The notes beneath the pieces were generated by a model. The model saw nothing but the letters and a program-made list of their open reading frames with translations, ran no database searches and was not told where the DNA came from. From positions 28,173,426 to 28,237,425 of the forward strand of contig OZ022256.1 of the NCBI GenBank assembly GCA_963978905.1: a DNA stretch of 64,000 nt. The letters run 5' to 3'. The translations under genes were made by a program, and so were the position numbers. The stretch is from Trichostrongylus colubriformis (lineage: Eukaryota; Nematoda; Chromadorea; Rhabditida; Trichostrongylidae). Positions 1-11,624 of the stretch are shown piece by piece; the stretch's first letter is position 1, and each line of letters begins with the position of its first letter.

Positions 1-3000
1 GAATTTTCAATTTTCCCAAAGCCTCTAGAACAAATTGGCCGAACAACAGTCACAATGTTTCGTACATCCTTCTGCGGACTTCAATTCACCGTTTCTTGAC
101 CGCATCGTGACATACTTGTTTTATTTATTTACTTATTTATCGAGAACCGGATTCTGTAGGACAATCGACGACGATCTGCACAATGATTTGACAAAGGTGA
201 AGTTCGTAGTGGTGAGCTTCGTCAGGATGTTGGCAGTATCGTCGTCTACGGTTGCTCTAACCCACCATAACTTCGTAGATCCTGGCGAAACTGTTGCGTC
301 TGCAAATTGCTGTGAAGAACTCGTAGACTGCTGGTCATAGGCTCAGTATTGGCTAGGAGGGGAATCCAGCCCTCTTCATGATAACGCATGGCCCCATGTT
401 GCCCAAACAACCCTGAAGAATCTGAATGAGAAGAGCTACGAAACTCTGCAGAATTTCCCACATCCCTCTGACCTTGCTTCACCGATTACCATTTCTTCAA
501 GTGCCTGGGCAGCTTTCTACGAGGGAAACGCTTCAAGACGAAATACGATGCTTCATCGAATTCATCACCTTCAGATCTCCACAGTTTTGGGCAACCATGA
601 TAAACAGGCTTCTGCCTTGTTGACAATAATCTGCACATTCTCATGTTACTTACCTCTACCGATAAAACTTTGTATGATGCGAGATATGCGTATTTGAAAA
701 TAGAGGTCGGAAACTGGAAGAACTTCATGAGCGACTTAATTGAAATTTTGACTACACTGTCTGGTTGACTTTCTTGCAACTCACTTCACAAGTTGGTTTA
801 TTTACGTTTATGCATACTACACATGCCCCCTTCATTTTACATCCGTTTACATGAGAAACGAAGGAATCGGTTATCGTAAGAAGCGTAGATATTTTTGTAG
901 ACGTGGATCGTTATAGTTGTCTACTGATCGTGTGCCAAATTCACTAACTGCTCTAGTGTATTTGTGGTAAATCCGATGGAAGCCATACTTCATTATGACC
1001 AGATAGGTCGACTTACCTTCTTAGAGCAATAGTTGCTTGGACAACTATCTAGGCTGCACCTTCTACACGCCGCTATTATCGTTGAGTGTGCCTTTGTAGA
1101 ATAACTTTTGATTACCGACATAGTGATGTACTAGCCATGATGAAGCTTGGCAAGGTATTGTTAAGAATCAGCGATTCAGACGATTAGGTGCAAAGAGAAA
1201 GATGCACACCAGTCAGGCAGAGATACTTCTGAATCGCGTGATCATCTTATTGCCAAAAACAAGAACTCTGGACACTACCTGCGCATGACATATAAGAAAA
1301 GAAGATATAAAAAAAGAGCTATCCACACATTGGGTCGAAAAAGGAATAGAAGTAGACTGTAGTTCCATTTCTTAAATTCGAAATGAGTACCAAATTGGAA
1401 TGAGTGGAGGACACATGACGAAATGAGTACCAAATTGGGATGAGTGGAGGACACATGAAATGGGCATCATTGCATGAGTGATAGCACTGGAGAGATGTAT
1501 AAGAAACATTACTGGAGGAACGTGTAGGAAACGTTATGAGTAATGCGGAGGTCCCTTATCTGGCTATGAATGGGATATCACAATTTTGAAAACCATCTTG
1601 AATTAAAGGAAGCACAGAAGGTGGGATGCAAGAAGTACCACTACTCGGAAGGAAAACATGGGCAACGAGTATAGGCAGCGGAAGGAGAGGAAGAAGCAGA
1701 ATGGGAACGGGGAGAAGGTGGTATCCAAAAGGAGCAGATAGCGCTTGTACTGGTTTCGGGTATAGAACTGTGGATTGGTAAACAATCAAAAAAAAACAAC
1801 TGAACTTGACAGGAAAATCAGTACGACTATAACAATGATCTCAAAAACAGAATGTCCGGATGATTTTGCATCGAGATTTTTTAGATGTGTCTGCGCAACT
1901 TTGTGCCCAGTGAAGAGCAGAGTCCTGATATTATGCCCAGTTCAACCCTGAATGGAAGATGCACTTCCGATGGATGTTTGCAAGTAATAAGGCCGAGCGT
2001 TATAATCCACTCGCTCATCGTCGGTAATTTTTGCAATATTCCCATCAAAGACCCACCATTATGTGATGTTAGAGAAAGTAGCAGCAGGTGAAGATTCATT
2101 AATTCCCAGGATCGTGCACTTCAAATAATGTGGATGTCAGAGAAGCTCATAACACTTGGTGAGCCACTCACTAAGACTGATCATTGAAAGTAGGTAGTAG
2201 CAAGCGAACTGTAGGGAGGCACTTCAACAGATCGTGGCCCACGGCTCGATCAGAAACTAGCGCTTTCAAGGAACCCTTCTTTTTGTTATGCTCCTTTTGG
2301 GTTCAGCTTCGGGTGGTTCAGTACACACAACAAAAGAAGTGTGGCAGGAGAAGAAGTGAAAAGTGGTGAAGTAAAGTCGCCGTTTGTGGCTAGGACTATT
2401 TGGGCTGGAGTTGCGAGCAAACGAAAGAAAAAAGCACGTCGTCAATTCGTGACCGCATGTTTGTCGTCCTTTTGTTAACGGACATCGAATGAATGACCAC
2501 TGCGACAAAAAATACGACAAAATCAATAAAGCCTTTCAAGACTGTCGTTTACAATAGAAGCCCTCGGAGGGATACTATTCGTGGAGTATCAAATACAATA
2601 AATTACTTGTGGGTATGCTCTCTGGGTTCCAATAAGACTTGATCTTGCGGAAGAACCAAGAACCTTGTATTAATCTTTCCTCTAGGAATGTCCTTTTCCA
2701 AGAGTATTTCTTCATTCTTAGTGGGTGAAGGTCCATAGATTGCGACAAGAATTTTTGGACTGTGCTGACAATACAGCACTTCCGTTCGCTGACTAGTCTT
2801 CGATCAGATCTACGGTTTAAGTGCAAGAACGCGTGCCAAAAGCGGGGCGTTGATATAAGCCGGGAATAGTCGCCATTCACGGATCGTCCACTCTTCCATT
2901 ATACTGGATACCTACTATGTTTTTGTACGCTATCTGCTCACTGTGTCATTCATTTATTGTTGTTTATCAATCTCTCATCATCCTGTGATCTCGCCTCATG

Positions 3001-3092
3001 CCTTACCGAAGTACCTCATAATACTTGGTGCCGAAGCATTAATTTTTCAACAATTGAAGTCGTGCTCCTTACTTATTGTCGTGGAATAATAA
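1..3092. other. Non-coding stretch, no gene recognised
   Basis: I see no reading frame here with a recognisable domain, plausible exon structure or protein-like composition; the open frames are short and scattered over both strands. The only structured element is the two-copy tandem repeat near position 1400, listed separately. The sequence may hold old, unrecognisable repeats or regulatory DNA. Confidence 0.5.
1381..1458. repeat. Two-copy tandem repeat, 40-bp period
   Basis: A unit beginning AAATGAGTACCAAATTGG is repeated twice head to tail with a period of 40 bp (starts at 1381 and 1421) and nearly identical copies. It is a local tandem duplication with no coding content. Confidence 0.85.
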
Positions 3093-3114
3093 AGTTTAAT
3101 TACCCATGTCTGAG
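3093..3114 (+). other. SL1-like 22-nt sequence
   Basis: The core GTTTAATTACCCA is followed at 3107-3114 by TGTCTGAG. I count 19 of 22 positions identical to the nematode SL1 spliced leader, with differences at the first base and two internal bases. It is followed by GTGCCT, a weak 5' splice-site match. I do not see an Sm-binding stretch of the AATTTTTGG type within the next ~80 nt, so this is probably not a functional SL RNA gene. It could be an SL pseudogene, a trans-spliced sequence copied back into the genome, or chance. Confidence 0.3.
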
Positions 3115-3739
3115 GTGCCTCATGTGATAAAGCCGAAGATATCTGATGATTCTGTATTATTAGCTGTGCGTGGGTCGCTTAATATAGCGAATTCCGCTGA
3201 ACCACCGTACCTCGTAGGACCCACTACGACAAGAACGTAGGTCAGTTTACCTCCTTCTCTTCGGCTTAATCACTACACATTCACATCGGGCAACACAAGG
3301 ATCATGGAAGCTCAATTCTATGCGGATTTTTTTATTTTGCGGTGCTTCTGCTGCCGAATATTGGATCAGAGTGGTTATCTGATGGATCCTTCGCGAGACA
3401 CCAAACGAACACCTAGACAGCCGGCACTATGGTCCGAATTTTTCAGTTCGCAAGTTTGAAAGTTTAGCAGGAAAGGAATGAGATGCTTCGTGTCCCTAGG
3501 GCCAGAATGGTTCACTAGACTGCTCTGACTCGTGACAGGGGCGAATAGAGACGTGGCGCCAACACTGTAAATGAGGAATGGGTCGACAGTTGATACGGGT
3601 TAGATTTTTGCTGTCACATTTAATCGAATCGAATAGCCATGGAGCCTCCGTTCCACACCTCCCAACTGTGACTCCACTTTCAAAAAGCTATTCAGAAGCA
3701 CGATGATTATTTGAGGTGAAAATACGGCCACTAACTTCA

Positions 3740-3960
3740 CGATAAAATGGTTGAGCCGTTGAACGGCAGATGCACTTCAACGAAGAGGTGATTGGGCCAA
3801 CCGTCAAATTCAGATGATGGAGATCTGCGAGTGTGTAGCCTTATGTCATATTTTCGCTTTGCGGCGTCGCTTCGCGGCTCCATGAGCACGAGCTGCCGCG
3901 GTCGGTTGAAATTCCGCTCAGGACGCAATGGGCTGGTACCACGAAGGTAATCTGAAGAGA
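3740..3960 (+). repeat. Dispersed repeat family R2, copy 1
   Basis: This segment shares blocks with 39200-39390 (same orientation) and 39700-39850 (opposite orientation). The blocks include AAATTCCGCTCAGGACGCAA at its right side, matching AATTCCACTCAAGACGCAA at 39340, and a central GC-rich part with TTTTCGC...GCGGCG. No coding potential and no clear terminal repeats are visible. Probably a fragment of a transposable element of unknown class. Confidence 0.55.
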
Positions 3961-4800
3961 CAGCTGTTTATCCCACTATCTGAAAACAATAATTTTTGTA
4001 CCCTAAAAAGACAAAATAGTAAATTAAAAAGTAAGAGAAACAGTGAAGTAACATATCAATCCTAATAAAGAATTAGTTCGAGCGTAAAACCTCAAAGGGA
4101 GTGCTTGCAATGTACGCAATCATACGCGAAGAAATCAGCTAGTACTGGCCCCGCCGCTCGCCGCGCGAAAATTCGACATAAGGCTGCACATTCGAGATCT
4201 GCAGGCAGTCTGGACGTCGTCAGAGTTCTTTGTGAATTGTAACATATAAAATCGCCTAATTTTTTAAGACCTTGTGGAGTTGATCTGAGAAGAGAAGTGG
4301 AGGTGATGAAGTACTACTCGGACACGCTCCCTCTCGCATTTGCCGGGGATCAAATTTCAAATCATTATTCACCGTTCCAGATCAATCCTTCCATCACTGT
4401 GGGGAGGGTGAACCAGGAGGATAAAAAACACTGCATTGCATCGGCTGAGCTTTTAAGTCATCGCGGTGGTCCAATCACGCAGAAATGTTGTTACAGTTTC
4501 AAATGGGAGCAGTGTGCTTGGCGAATCCGAAGGACGTGGAATGCATCACCATATTAATTAAATCATTCGTAAAACACGTAAAACATGTAAAACCCCTGAA
4601 CGGTAACGATCCAGGTTTTAATAATATTCTCCTCGAGCACTATGCGATGGGACGTAGCGGATTGACTACAGTTTCCTTTGTTCGTACATATGAAATCAGC
4701 TCCCGCACGTTTTTGAGAAATTTGTAAATGCTGTTAAGGCGATCAAATGAATGCAGACGAACGAAGACTCGGTGCAGGGATTTCTGCTATTCACTTATGA
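3961..4800. other. Non-coding stretch
   Basis: No recognisable gene or RNA. A short GC-rich patch near 4150-4200 contains CGCGCGAAAATTCGAC, reminiscent of repeat R2, and may be an R2 fragment. Confidence 0.4.
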
Positions 4801-4855
4801 GAGTAGGATGTGCGGCACATCCCAAAAAGAGAAGATCAACCAAGAAACGCCTTTT
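4801..4855 (+). repeat. Possible 3' fragment of SINE family
   Basis: GTAGGATGTGCGGCACATCCC followed by a stretch ending in AACGCC resembles the 3' part of the intact SINE at 33.9-34.2 kb (AGAATGTGCGGCGCATCCCA, then GATTGATTAACGCC). The 5' part, including the pol III box region, is not convincingly present, so this is a fragment at best. Confidence 0.4.
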
Positions 4856-4879
4856 CCAAGAAGCATTAGACTGCTCTTA

Positions 4880-5300
4880 ATTCAAAGACCCCGGAAGGGG
4901 TAAACGGCACATTGTGCAATATGAAAGTAGAGGTGCTTAGCAGTGCAACAGTAGAGAACGAACGAAATGAAACGGCAAAAAACCGAAAAACCACAGAAGT
5001 AGGAACCCGGGAACCCTCTCTCTCCTTTGCCCCCCCTCCCCTCTGTGTCACTAGCCGATGGGATGGACTGTAGACGGGCTAGGGGTTATGCCAGCCGGCC
5101 ACGAACCTTGTCCTGTCCTCGTCGGCTACTCACCCGGTGGATGAGCGGCACCATAACTGGCAATGCTGCGAGATCCTGATAACACCTGAAGCCGCTCCTT
5201 TTCAGTGCATGTTCCGCCACACAGCACCTCTTGTAAAGTGGAATCTTTCTTTCCAGAAAACATGTGTGCCCACTTCTCACTTCCTCTCTACTTCTGTGCC
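4880..5300 (+). repeat. Dispersed repeat family R1, copy 1
   Basis: Three other copies are present: 11190-11620 (+), 18390-18780 (-) and 50980-51770 (+, interrupted). Shared blocks are GAAGGGGTAAA near the left side, GCAGTGCAACAGTAGAGAA in the middle and CCTCTTGTAAAGTGGA at the right. Copies are diverged and frame-broken. The open frames across the copies differ, so I do not regard it as protein-coding. Class unknown. Confidence 0.7.
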
Positions 5301-5360
5301 TCAAAAATTTGGTGCGAAACTTACATCAGACATATGCATTAGGATGATTGCTGACAATGA

Positions 5361-5656
5361 ATTATGGGAAGGGCTTTTGGTCTCGGATGGAATCGAATCC
5401 GTACTCCATGCTTACCGGGCATATTTGCTAATTCATTATACTACTGAGACCCTCTTCACCGTAACTGGGCTTTTTTGGTATGTTCACCATGGATCATCAG
5501 CACTCACACGTATAACGTGTTGAGCCGGTTGGCCAATATCGCCATCGAACCGTGAAGCTGAAAGCTTTGGTAGATTCTGCTGTAGTGCATGTGCTGGGAA
5601 GCATGGAATGCGGCTTCGAATTCCGTCCGAGACCAAAGACTATTGCCCATAACTGT
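5361..5656. mobile_element. Inverted-repeat MITE-like element
   Basis: The left arm near 5361-5412 carries TTTGGTCTCGGATGGAATCG and then TCCATGCTT. The right arm near 5598-5650 carries the complement, AAGCATGGAATG...CGAATTCCGTCCGAGACCAAA. Arms are about 50 bp with a spacer of about 190 bp and no coding sequence, which fits a small non-autonomous DNA transposon. Exact termini and target duplication could not be fixed by eye. Confidence 0.65.
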
Positions 5657-5659
5657 GCA

Positions 5660-6620
5660 TACTAATAGCAACTTTCGCACGCGGACTGCGGCGGAAATCA
5701 GTAATTATCAAAAATTGAAATTGATATTTGTTGTGGGACCTCTCAGCGATTCAGAATGATATTATTCAGTGCACTATAGGTATCATCATTGATCATTACC
5801 CGTTGTGATTTGATCGTGCATATGGGTTGTTTGACCAAGGATTTGCCCGCCTTTATTCCATCACTCAGCTTACTTCTTCGTTCGACTGATCCACGACTTC
5901 TCCATCGTCTTGCTCTCCTGCATTCCACAAAGTATTCATTGGGCCCAACGTGCGTTGTCAAGTGAATATACCGTCTCTACATATATTTGAAGGGCAGTAG
6001 AGTCTGCTGCGTGTTGTATTTACTAGATTTTCATTTCAATGTACGATCGGTTAGACCGATACCCTAATTGTTTTTTCACAAACGCAAAACATAGATGACG
6101 TGTTACTGCCTATTGGCTACTCTGCCGCTTTCGGATTGTACGATTTTTTCTTGTGCAATAAAACCACGTGATAGCAAAAAGCGTTTTTCACGATCAACCG
6201 CCGCAAGCATAGACGGAGTACTCTGTGAGCTGGAGCAGATCATGTGCAGCCGATTCGACTCCCTATTTCTGCTCGGCAGTGCTTCGCTCGAAAGTTCTAG
6301 TTGCTTAGGAAATCCTTCCATCACTCCGAGTAAATCCATTCTTCCAAAGCAAGCAATATGCACTCAACGCACTTTTGAGGCCGATCTGTTATAAATAGGG
6401 AATCAGCTCTGTCATTTGAATGAATGATTATTATTGAACTCGGAAATGTTGGCGGAGATGCTCATTCGGGGAATAGCCGTCCATGTTCGACCTGTGTGTT
6501 CAATTCGAACTTGTGAGAAATGTAGATCCTGGTCAGATAGGTATTCGCCCTCGACTACAGCGACCCTCAAATTTAATTTAGAATTGCTTAAGTGCGCCGT
6601 ATTTTTGTGCACGGTGTGCC
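5660..6620. other. Non-coding stretch
   Basis: The longest frames, around 6100-6390 on both strands, overlap each other and show no known motif. Nothing else recognised. Confidence 0.4.
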
Positions 6621-6830
6621 AGAATTGAAGAGGATAAGGGCGTTGATCAATCTTGCTGGGATGCAATATGGCCTTACATTGGCTTGCGGGGCCAGCCGCT
6701 GCATAATCAGTGTTTTTGCCCTCTCACCTCAGATGAGTCTGGCACCGGCTCACTCACCCCGTGAGATACTGAAGGCTTAGTTGATCTGGGCGTGCATTGT
6801 CCCGCGTCATGAGGAAAAGAGTGCGCGGCA
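6620..6830 (-). repeat. Degenerate SINE copy (minus strand)
   Basis: Read on the minus strand, this region has the order of blocks seen in the intact SINE at 33.9 kb: a GGTGAG...CCGGTGCCAGACTCATCTGAG block, then a GGCTGG...CCGCAAG-like block, then GATTGATCAACGCCCTTATCC at the 3' end. It is clearly diverged and its B-box region is not intact. Interpreted as an old, inactive SINE insertion. Confidence 0.55.
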
Positions 6831-8130
6831 TTGTTACTACACAACCTTCGCCCAAATTCTCTTGGAACTGTAGAACAATTCGCTTTAGCAATAGCATTAG
6901 AACACGATGTCACTGCCGAACATGTAAATTTTTTGGATTGTTCTTCCCGAGCTCAAGCACAGACTTTTGTGCCACATGAGTCGATTTCCTCTGCATCGCA
7001 GTAGTACCACACTCGTGAATCTAGATCTTTAGCGGATTTTCAGGCCTTCGACGAAGCGATGTTGTTTAGAGCAGCTCTTACTGTCTGAATAGGAACATTG
7101 AGCAATTCGTTGATTTAGATATACTGCTAACTTACCGTGAATCAACAACTAGACGGTGAACCGTGATCGAGCACAAATGTGGTGCATCAGTGGTGTATAT
7201 GTGTTAAGATCTTGTCCTGTTTTCGACATCTCCAGATGTTGAGTAACACTTGATGATTTGGACTTTGAAGAGCTTCCCAGTCATGAACAGTTTCTCGTTT
7301 TCCTTTTTGAAGAAACGAAGGCACCCAAACAAAACAAGTAAATCCCTTCAAGAGCGTCCTGTCAGTGAATCCAACCTTTCTTATGATAGCTCAAGATGGA
7401 GGGGGTTTTGGGAGAGTTAAGCTTTAGTTTTGGCTTAACCTTAGCAACACGACGGGTAAGGTAGGGAGGCTTACTCCTAGACCTATGGAGCTTTGTAAAA
7501 TGGCCTTGTCAGATAGTGTCAGTCTAGTACCTTCGTTGTGGAAGATGCACGCAAAGATTGATCTTCTCTGAGTCGCCCTTTATAATTCTCAAGGTCTCTG
7601 AGCCTCTTATTCGTGATTATAACAATTGGTCTGCTTGCTGAAAGTGTCCTGTATTTTGGCAGTTTTCGACGTTGGGTGGAATCGAACGATTCCAACTTGA
7701 AGAAAGTGGATGCTCACCATTATGAAAGAAACAAGCGCTAGGAATTGTCTTGAACTGGCAAAAGAGCATAATAAGACTTTGACAATATGTAAGCGCTCAT
7801 TGGTGCGATAATGAATATGCCAAACACTAAGACTTGAGGATAGAGTTTCGGTGCACCGTGTAAAATCGTGGAACGGACTTGGTACGCAGCCCACACCCAA
7901 CACCCCATCGTCAGTATGGTAGCCATCCCATCCCCAATGAAATGGTCCGTCTCAGCGACGGATATGAATTCGCTGCCACGAAATCAGGTTCGTCGGGAAA
8001 CGGGGTAGTGTACGGCATTTTATAGTTCTTTTATGGAGAGCAGTAAAACATCGTCAACTGCTATCCTTCATCCGACGAGCACTCGACCACGAAAGACCTG
8101 TATGTGGAGAGAAAACGTTTAGGTCCTTGA
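6831..8130. other. Non-coding stretch
   Basis: No recognisable gene, RNA or repeat boundary. Short frames only. Confidence 0.4.
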
Positions 8131-8163
8131 TATTTATTTTATCACAGTAAAACACCGTCAACT

Positions 8164-8210
8164 GTTTCCTAAAGGCCTATTACAAAGTTTTTAATAGGCC
8201 TTTAGGAAAC
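8164..8210. repeat. Perfect 19-bp inverted repeat (hairpin)
   Basis: GTTTCCTAAAGGCCTATTA at 8164-8182 is followed after 9 nt by its exact complement at 8192-8210. The sequence just upstream repeats a motif (CAGTAAAACA.CGTCAACTG) found at 8042 and 8147. It is not followed by a T-run and has no gene upstream, so it is more likely a transposon relic than a terminator. Confidence 0.8.
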
Positions 8211-8421
8211 ATTTCTACAAGGATGGCTTTACTCTCTGTATATTAATAGTGAAAAATAGTGAAACTAGTACGTCTTCTATCGCTTAACCCATAACAGACT
8301 ACGTGATCCACCTCATAGTGCATTCTAGAAATGGCGTGCGTCACCAGGTGGCACACGACATTTGAATTCATTTTTTTTCTAGTTTTCTTCTAGTTTTCCA
8401 ATATTTCCGAGTAACCAACTA

Positions 8422-9699
8422 CAGGGTGGCTACAAGGTATGGTCCGGTATCCATTTGCTCATAAAAGGTTAAGAGGTTTTTCGAATGAAATTTTATTAAA
8501 CAGTAAACAATAGGTGCAGAAATATCTATCTAAGGTATTGTTCAAAATGGTCACCTTTTGCCCGAATGCAAACCTCCAATCTCTCAGTAAAGGCTTCCAC
8601 GACAGGTCGCCGGTAGTTGGCATCAATATTCTCCCATTCCTCCTGGAGCGCTGTCTTCGAACATTCAAAACTGCGATGAGAAGAAGACGAGACCTTCTGC
8701 TGCAGATAGCTCCAAACAGAGTAGCCCACTGGATTAAGGTCTGGAGTTAGATGGCCACAGCTTCTTGTCCCAGAACCCAAGTAAATGACGTTGGCAGAAC
8801 GAAATCGTTGATTTCGACTAATGCGATGGAGCCCAGTCTTGTTTCACAGAAGTGTGTTTGTCCACAATAGTGTTTTTGGCACACGGCATCAGCGCATCTC
8901 TCAAAATAACATTCTGCTAGATTTCCAAGTTGATTTCAATGTTCTCAATGTTCAATGTTCTGATGTTATTCCGGCCTAGACCATAACTGACTTTGGGAAG
9001 AAGCTTCTGGTATTCACACGACGTCTACTGGAGTTTTTCTCTGCCGGAGTGAGCAGCTGCCGGTGGTTCTGGCTATTGTGGGCGACCTCGACAGTAAAGA
9101 CTTTCCCGTCAGTCCACACAATGTCCGAGAGGCTGCCCGCACGGACTGCCGATTGGAGCTTCTTGCATTTTTCGAGTCTGTTCTTCTTGGCAGCTAGACT
9201 GAGTATTTGTCCTCGAAAGGATCTGTAGCTGCGCATACCCACTTCAAACTTCACGGTATTTTGGACACTTCACCGTGAGATTTGAAAATCTGAAGCAATT
9301 TTTTATCAAACTGACTTCATCGTTACGGCAGATCCTCTTCTTGATCGTTTTCCGAATCCGTGGAACGTTGACCGATCTTGGTCGGTCCGTTTTTGGATGA
9401 GGAAGGTGATGTCCTCGCTTATTGTATTGAGCCACTATCCTTCTCACTGTCCTATCATTGATTCGGAGCCTTCTTGCGATCTCGGCGGTGGAGCATCCTT
9501 GGTCCACGAGGTGAGCGATAGTGGCTCGATGAGGAGAAGGTCGCTATTTTTTCGAATAGTTTGAACCGACAGTCGTGGTAATTTGGCAGTAGTACATGGC
9601 TGATATGCTCCATCCAAAATATATATTACAAGACCGAAACAGGGATTTACAGGTTAGCGCCAGGTGTGAATTAGCGGAACATACTTTGTAGCCACCCTG
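8422..9699 (-). mobile_element. Complete Tc1/mariner-type transposon, decayed
   Basis: The left end CAGGGTGGCTACAAGGTATG (8422) and right end CATACTTTGTAGCCACCCTG (ending 9699) are inverted repeats with one difference, flanked on both sides by TA, the standard target duplication of the Tc1/mariner (IS630) superfamily. Length is 1278 bp. The interior carries a broken transposase on the minus strand, listed separately. It appears to be a full-length copy that lost coding function by point mutation and frameshift. Confidence 0.93.
8526..9507 (-). pseudogene. Tc1/mariner transposase pseudogene
   Basis: Three consecutive minus-strand frames together resemble a mariner-type transposase. The N-terminal piece (9244-9507) has a helix-turn-helix (CSTAEIARRLRINDRTVRR) and a DRPRS hook motif. 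The middle piece (8976-9254) carries DIVWTDGKVFTVE, where active relatives have DEK after the first catalytic Asp, and AHNSQNHRQ. Between the middle and C-terminal pieces, around 8790-8850, a QDWAPSH-like second catalytic motif is followed by an in-frame stop. The C-terminal piece (8526-8780) has the PDLNPVGYSVW signature. At least one frameshift near 9310, a stop after DFQISR and the stop after QDWAPSH disable it. The family would cut and paste DNA at TA sites; this copy cannot. Identification is firm at superfamily level, not at subfamily level. Confidence 0.92.
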
Positions 9700-9701
9700 T
9701 A

Positions 9702-11185
9702 TACCCGCATACACTACTAGTACTGAAGTATAACGTATGTCTCCAGTACCGGTGCAGCGTGAATTTTGTTAGAGATACAACAAACATTATGCGACTTACG
9801 ACTTCAAGTGCGGAACCTTTGGAATTGTACAAACATATAAACGACAACAATCGTTTCTTAGTTACATGCAGACTGTATGGCGAACTTGAAAACATGTCAA
9901 GCCCCATATGAGGAACATTTTGTTGTTAACCGTTTGGCATTAGATCTCGCATAAGGTGCTGATATCCTCGAGTCCTGTACAGCAGCCAGTAAACACTTAA
10001 GTGTGTCCGTTTCTTCAATGATTTCTTCGTCATCATCTTCGATGAGGAGTCTGTTGAAATCCTCATCAATACTCACTGATGCAATAGTTTCTAATAAAGC
10101 TGTACCACAAACAAACCATTCACCAAGTGCAAAGGAAGCTCAGGTGAAGCATCACCTAAAGGGCGTAAAGGTTATATGGAACGATATAACTCGACACAGA
10201 TGAATCAGGGGACACAAGCTTAGCTATTTCCTGAGAACACAGCAGCATAATACTTCAAAGCACGGATAAACCACGTTTATGATTCTCTCTTCCTCCATTT
10301 GGACATCGTCAGAATCCATGGACTCTGATTTTGTCCTCGGGGCACGTTTCTTTCCCATCTGAAAGTCATCTCGCACTCATCTTACTGCACAAAATGCATG
10401 ACGTTACTGCAATAATAGGCACAGAGAAGTACCGCGTATGAAAGCATGAGGCTATACCACTACATAGTGGTGACCTCCTTTCAGTATCAACATGCACAAA
10501 AAAGACGCAATACGACTTGATTGATAAAGCTACAAATAGCAACGCGAGAAAGGTATACATTTCTGCCCAAAAAGTGTTGTGTTCATTTAGTGGTTAATGG
10601 GAATATGGAGCTTCAGAGAGAGAGAGTGATGTTCAGCTGATGAAAAGCAGTCAAATAATCTAACAAAAGCAATGAACTGAAAAGTAATGGGAATGAAAAA
10701 TGTAAAGTAAAAAGAAATATGAAATATGAAGTAAAATGAAGTAAAGAAAACGAAAAGAGTAAGAAGAAAAATATGAAGTAAAAAGAAACCTCTGAAGAGA
10801 ACTACAAGTCGTATTACTTTGGCGCGCGCGCCACACTTTTTTATTCCTGTCTGCGCGCTCTCGACGAGATACTCGTTCGTGTATGCCGGAACAAAACCTG
10901 CCCTCAGTGCCAGCGAGACAAAAAACCCGTCCATCCCACAGGCTATCTCCCGCAAAAACGCTGCCGTCCGTCACGGGTCAGAAAGCTGACATAATCTAGC
11001 CAGACCGACGTGGTTGAAATTGCTTGTCTAACTTTTTTATATCAGATATCTAGAAATGAACTACTTCGCACTTTATCTGGAGCCCAAACATTGGAGTTTC
11101 TTGGCGGACATTTGCTCATGCACATATGGCGGTACGGGGGTTTTGTAGAACCCAAACAGATAACTTAGCCAATTACGCACTCTTC
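9702..11185. other. Non-coding stretch with purine-rich tract
   Basis: No recognisable gene. From about 10600 to 10800 the plus strand is strongly purine-rich (repeated GAAGTAAA-like words), giving long but low-complexity open frames on the complement. A CG-alternating palindrome GGCGCGCGCGCC lies at about 10821. Confidence 0.5.
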
Positions 11186-11189
11186 AATA

Positions 11190-11620
11190 AAGACATAAGA
11201 AGGGGTAAATTCGGCAGATTGCGGTATAATTGTAGAATATGAAATTACTTGTGCGCAGCAGTGTAACAGTAGAGAAGGAATGAAATAAAACGGAGAGAAA
11301 CTTTAGAAGTGGGAACCTGAGGGCCTCTATCTAACTCTTTCCTTTCAATCCCTCTGCATCGCTGGCCGGTCGATTAGACGCAGACGGGGGAGGGGTAAGA
11401 CATCCGGCAGCGAACGTTGCTCCGCCTTCGCCAGCAACTCGCCCGGCTGCAGGACTGCAGGATGAACGCCGTGTTGCGGGGTCACTATAAGACCCAAAGA
11501 CGAGCTTCTCTAACGCGAGTTCCCCCACAGATCGCCTCATCACCTGTGGAATGCGTGTTTTCGGAGAACATGTACCAGTTCTCTTTCTCCTTATCCCAGG
11601 TGGACCTTCTACTTAAGTGG
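11190..11620 (+). repeat. Dispersed repeat family R1, copy 2
   Basis: Colinear with the copy at 4880-5300: GAAGGGGTAAA at the left, GCAGTGTAACAGTAGAGAA in the middle, then a GGCCGG/CAACTCGCCCGGC segment and TTCGGAGAACATGT at the right. Diverged, without a conserved open frame. Confidence 0.7.
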
Positions 11621-11624
11621 GGTG

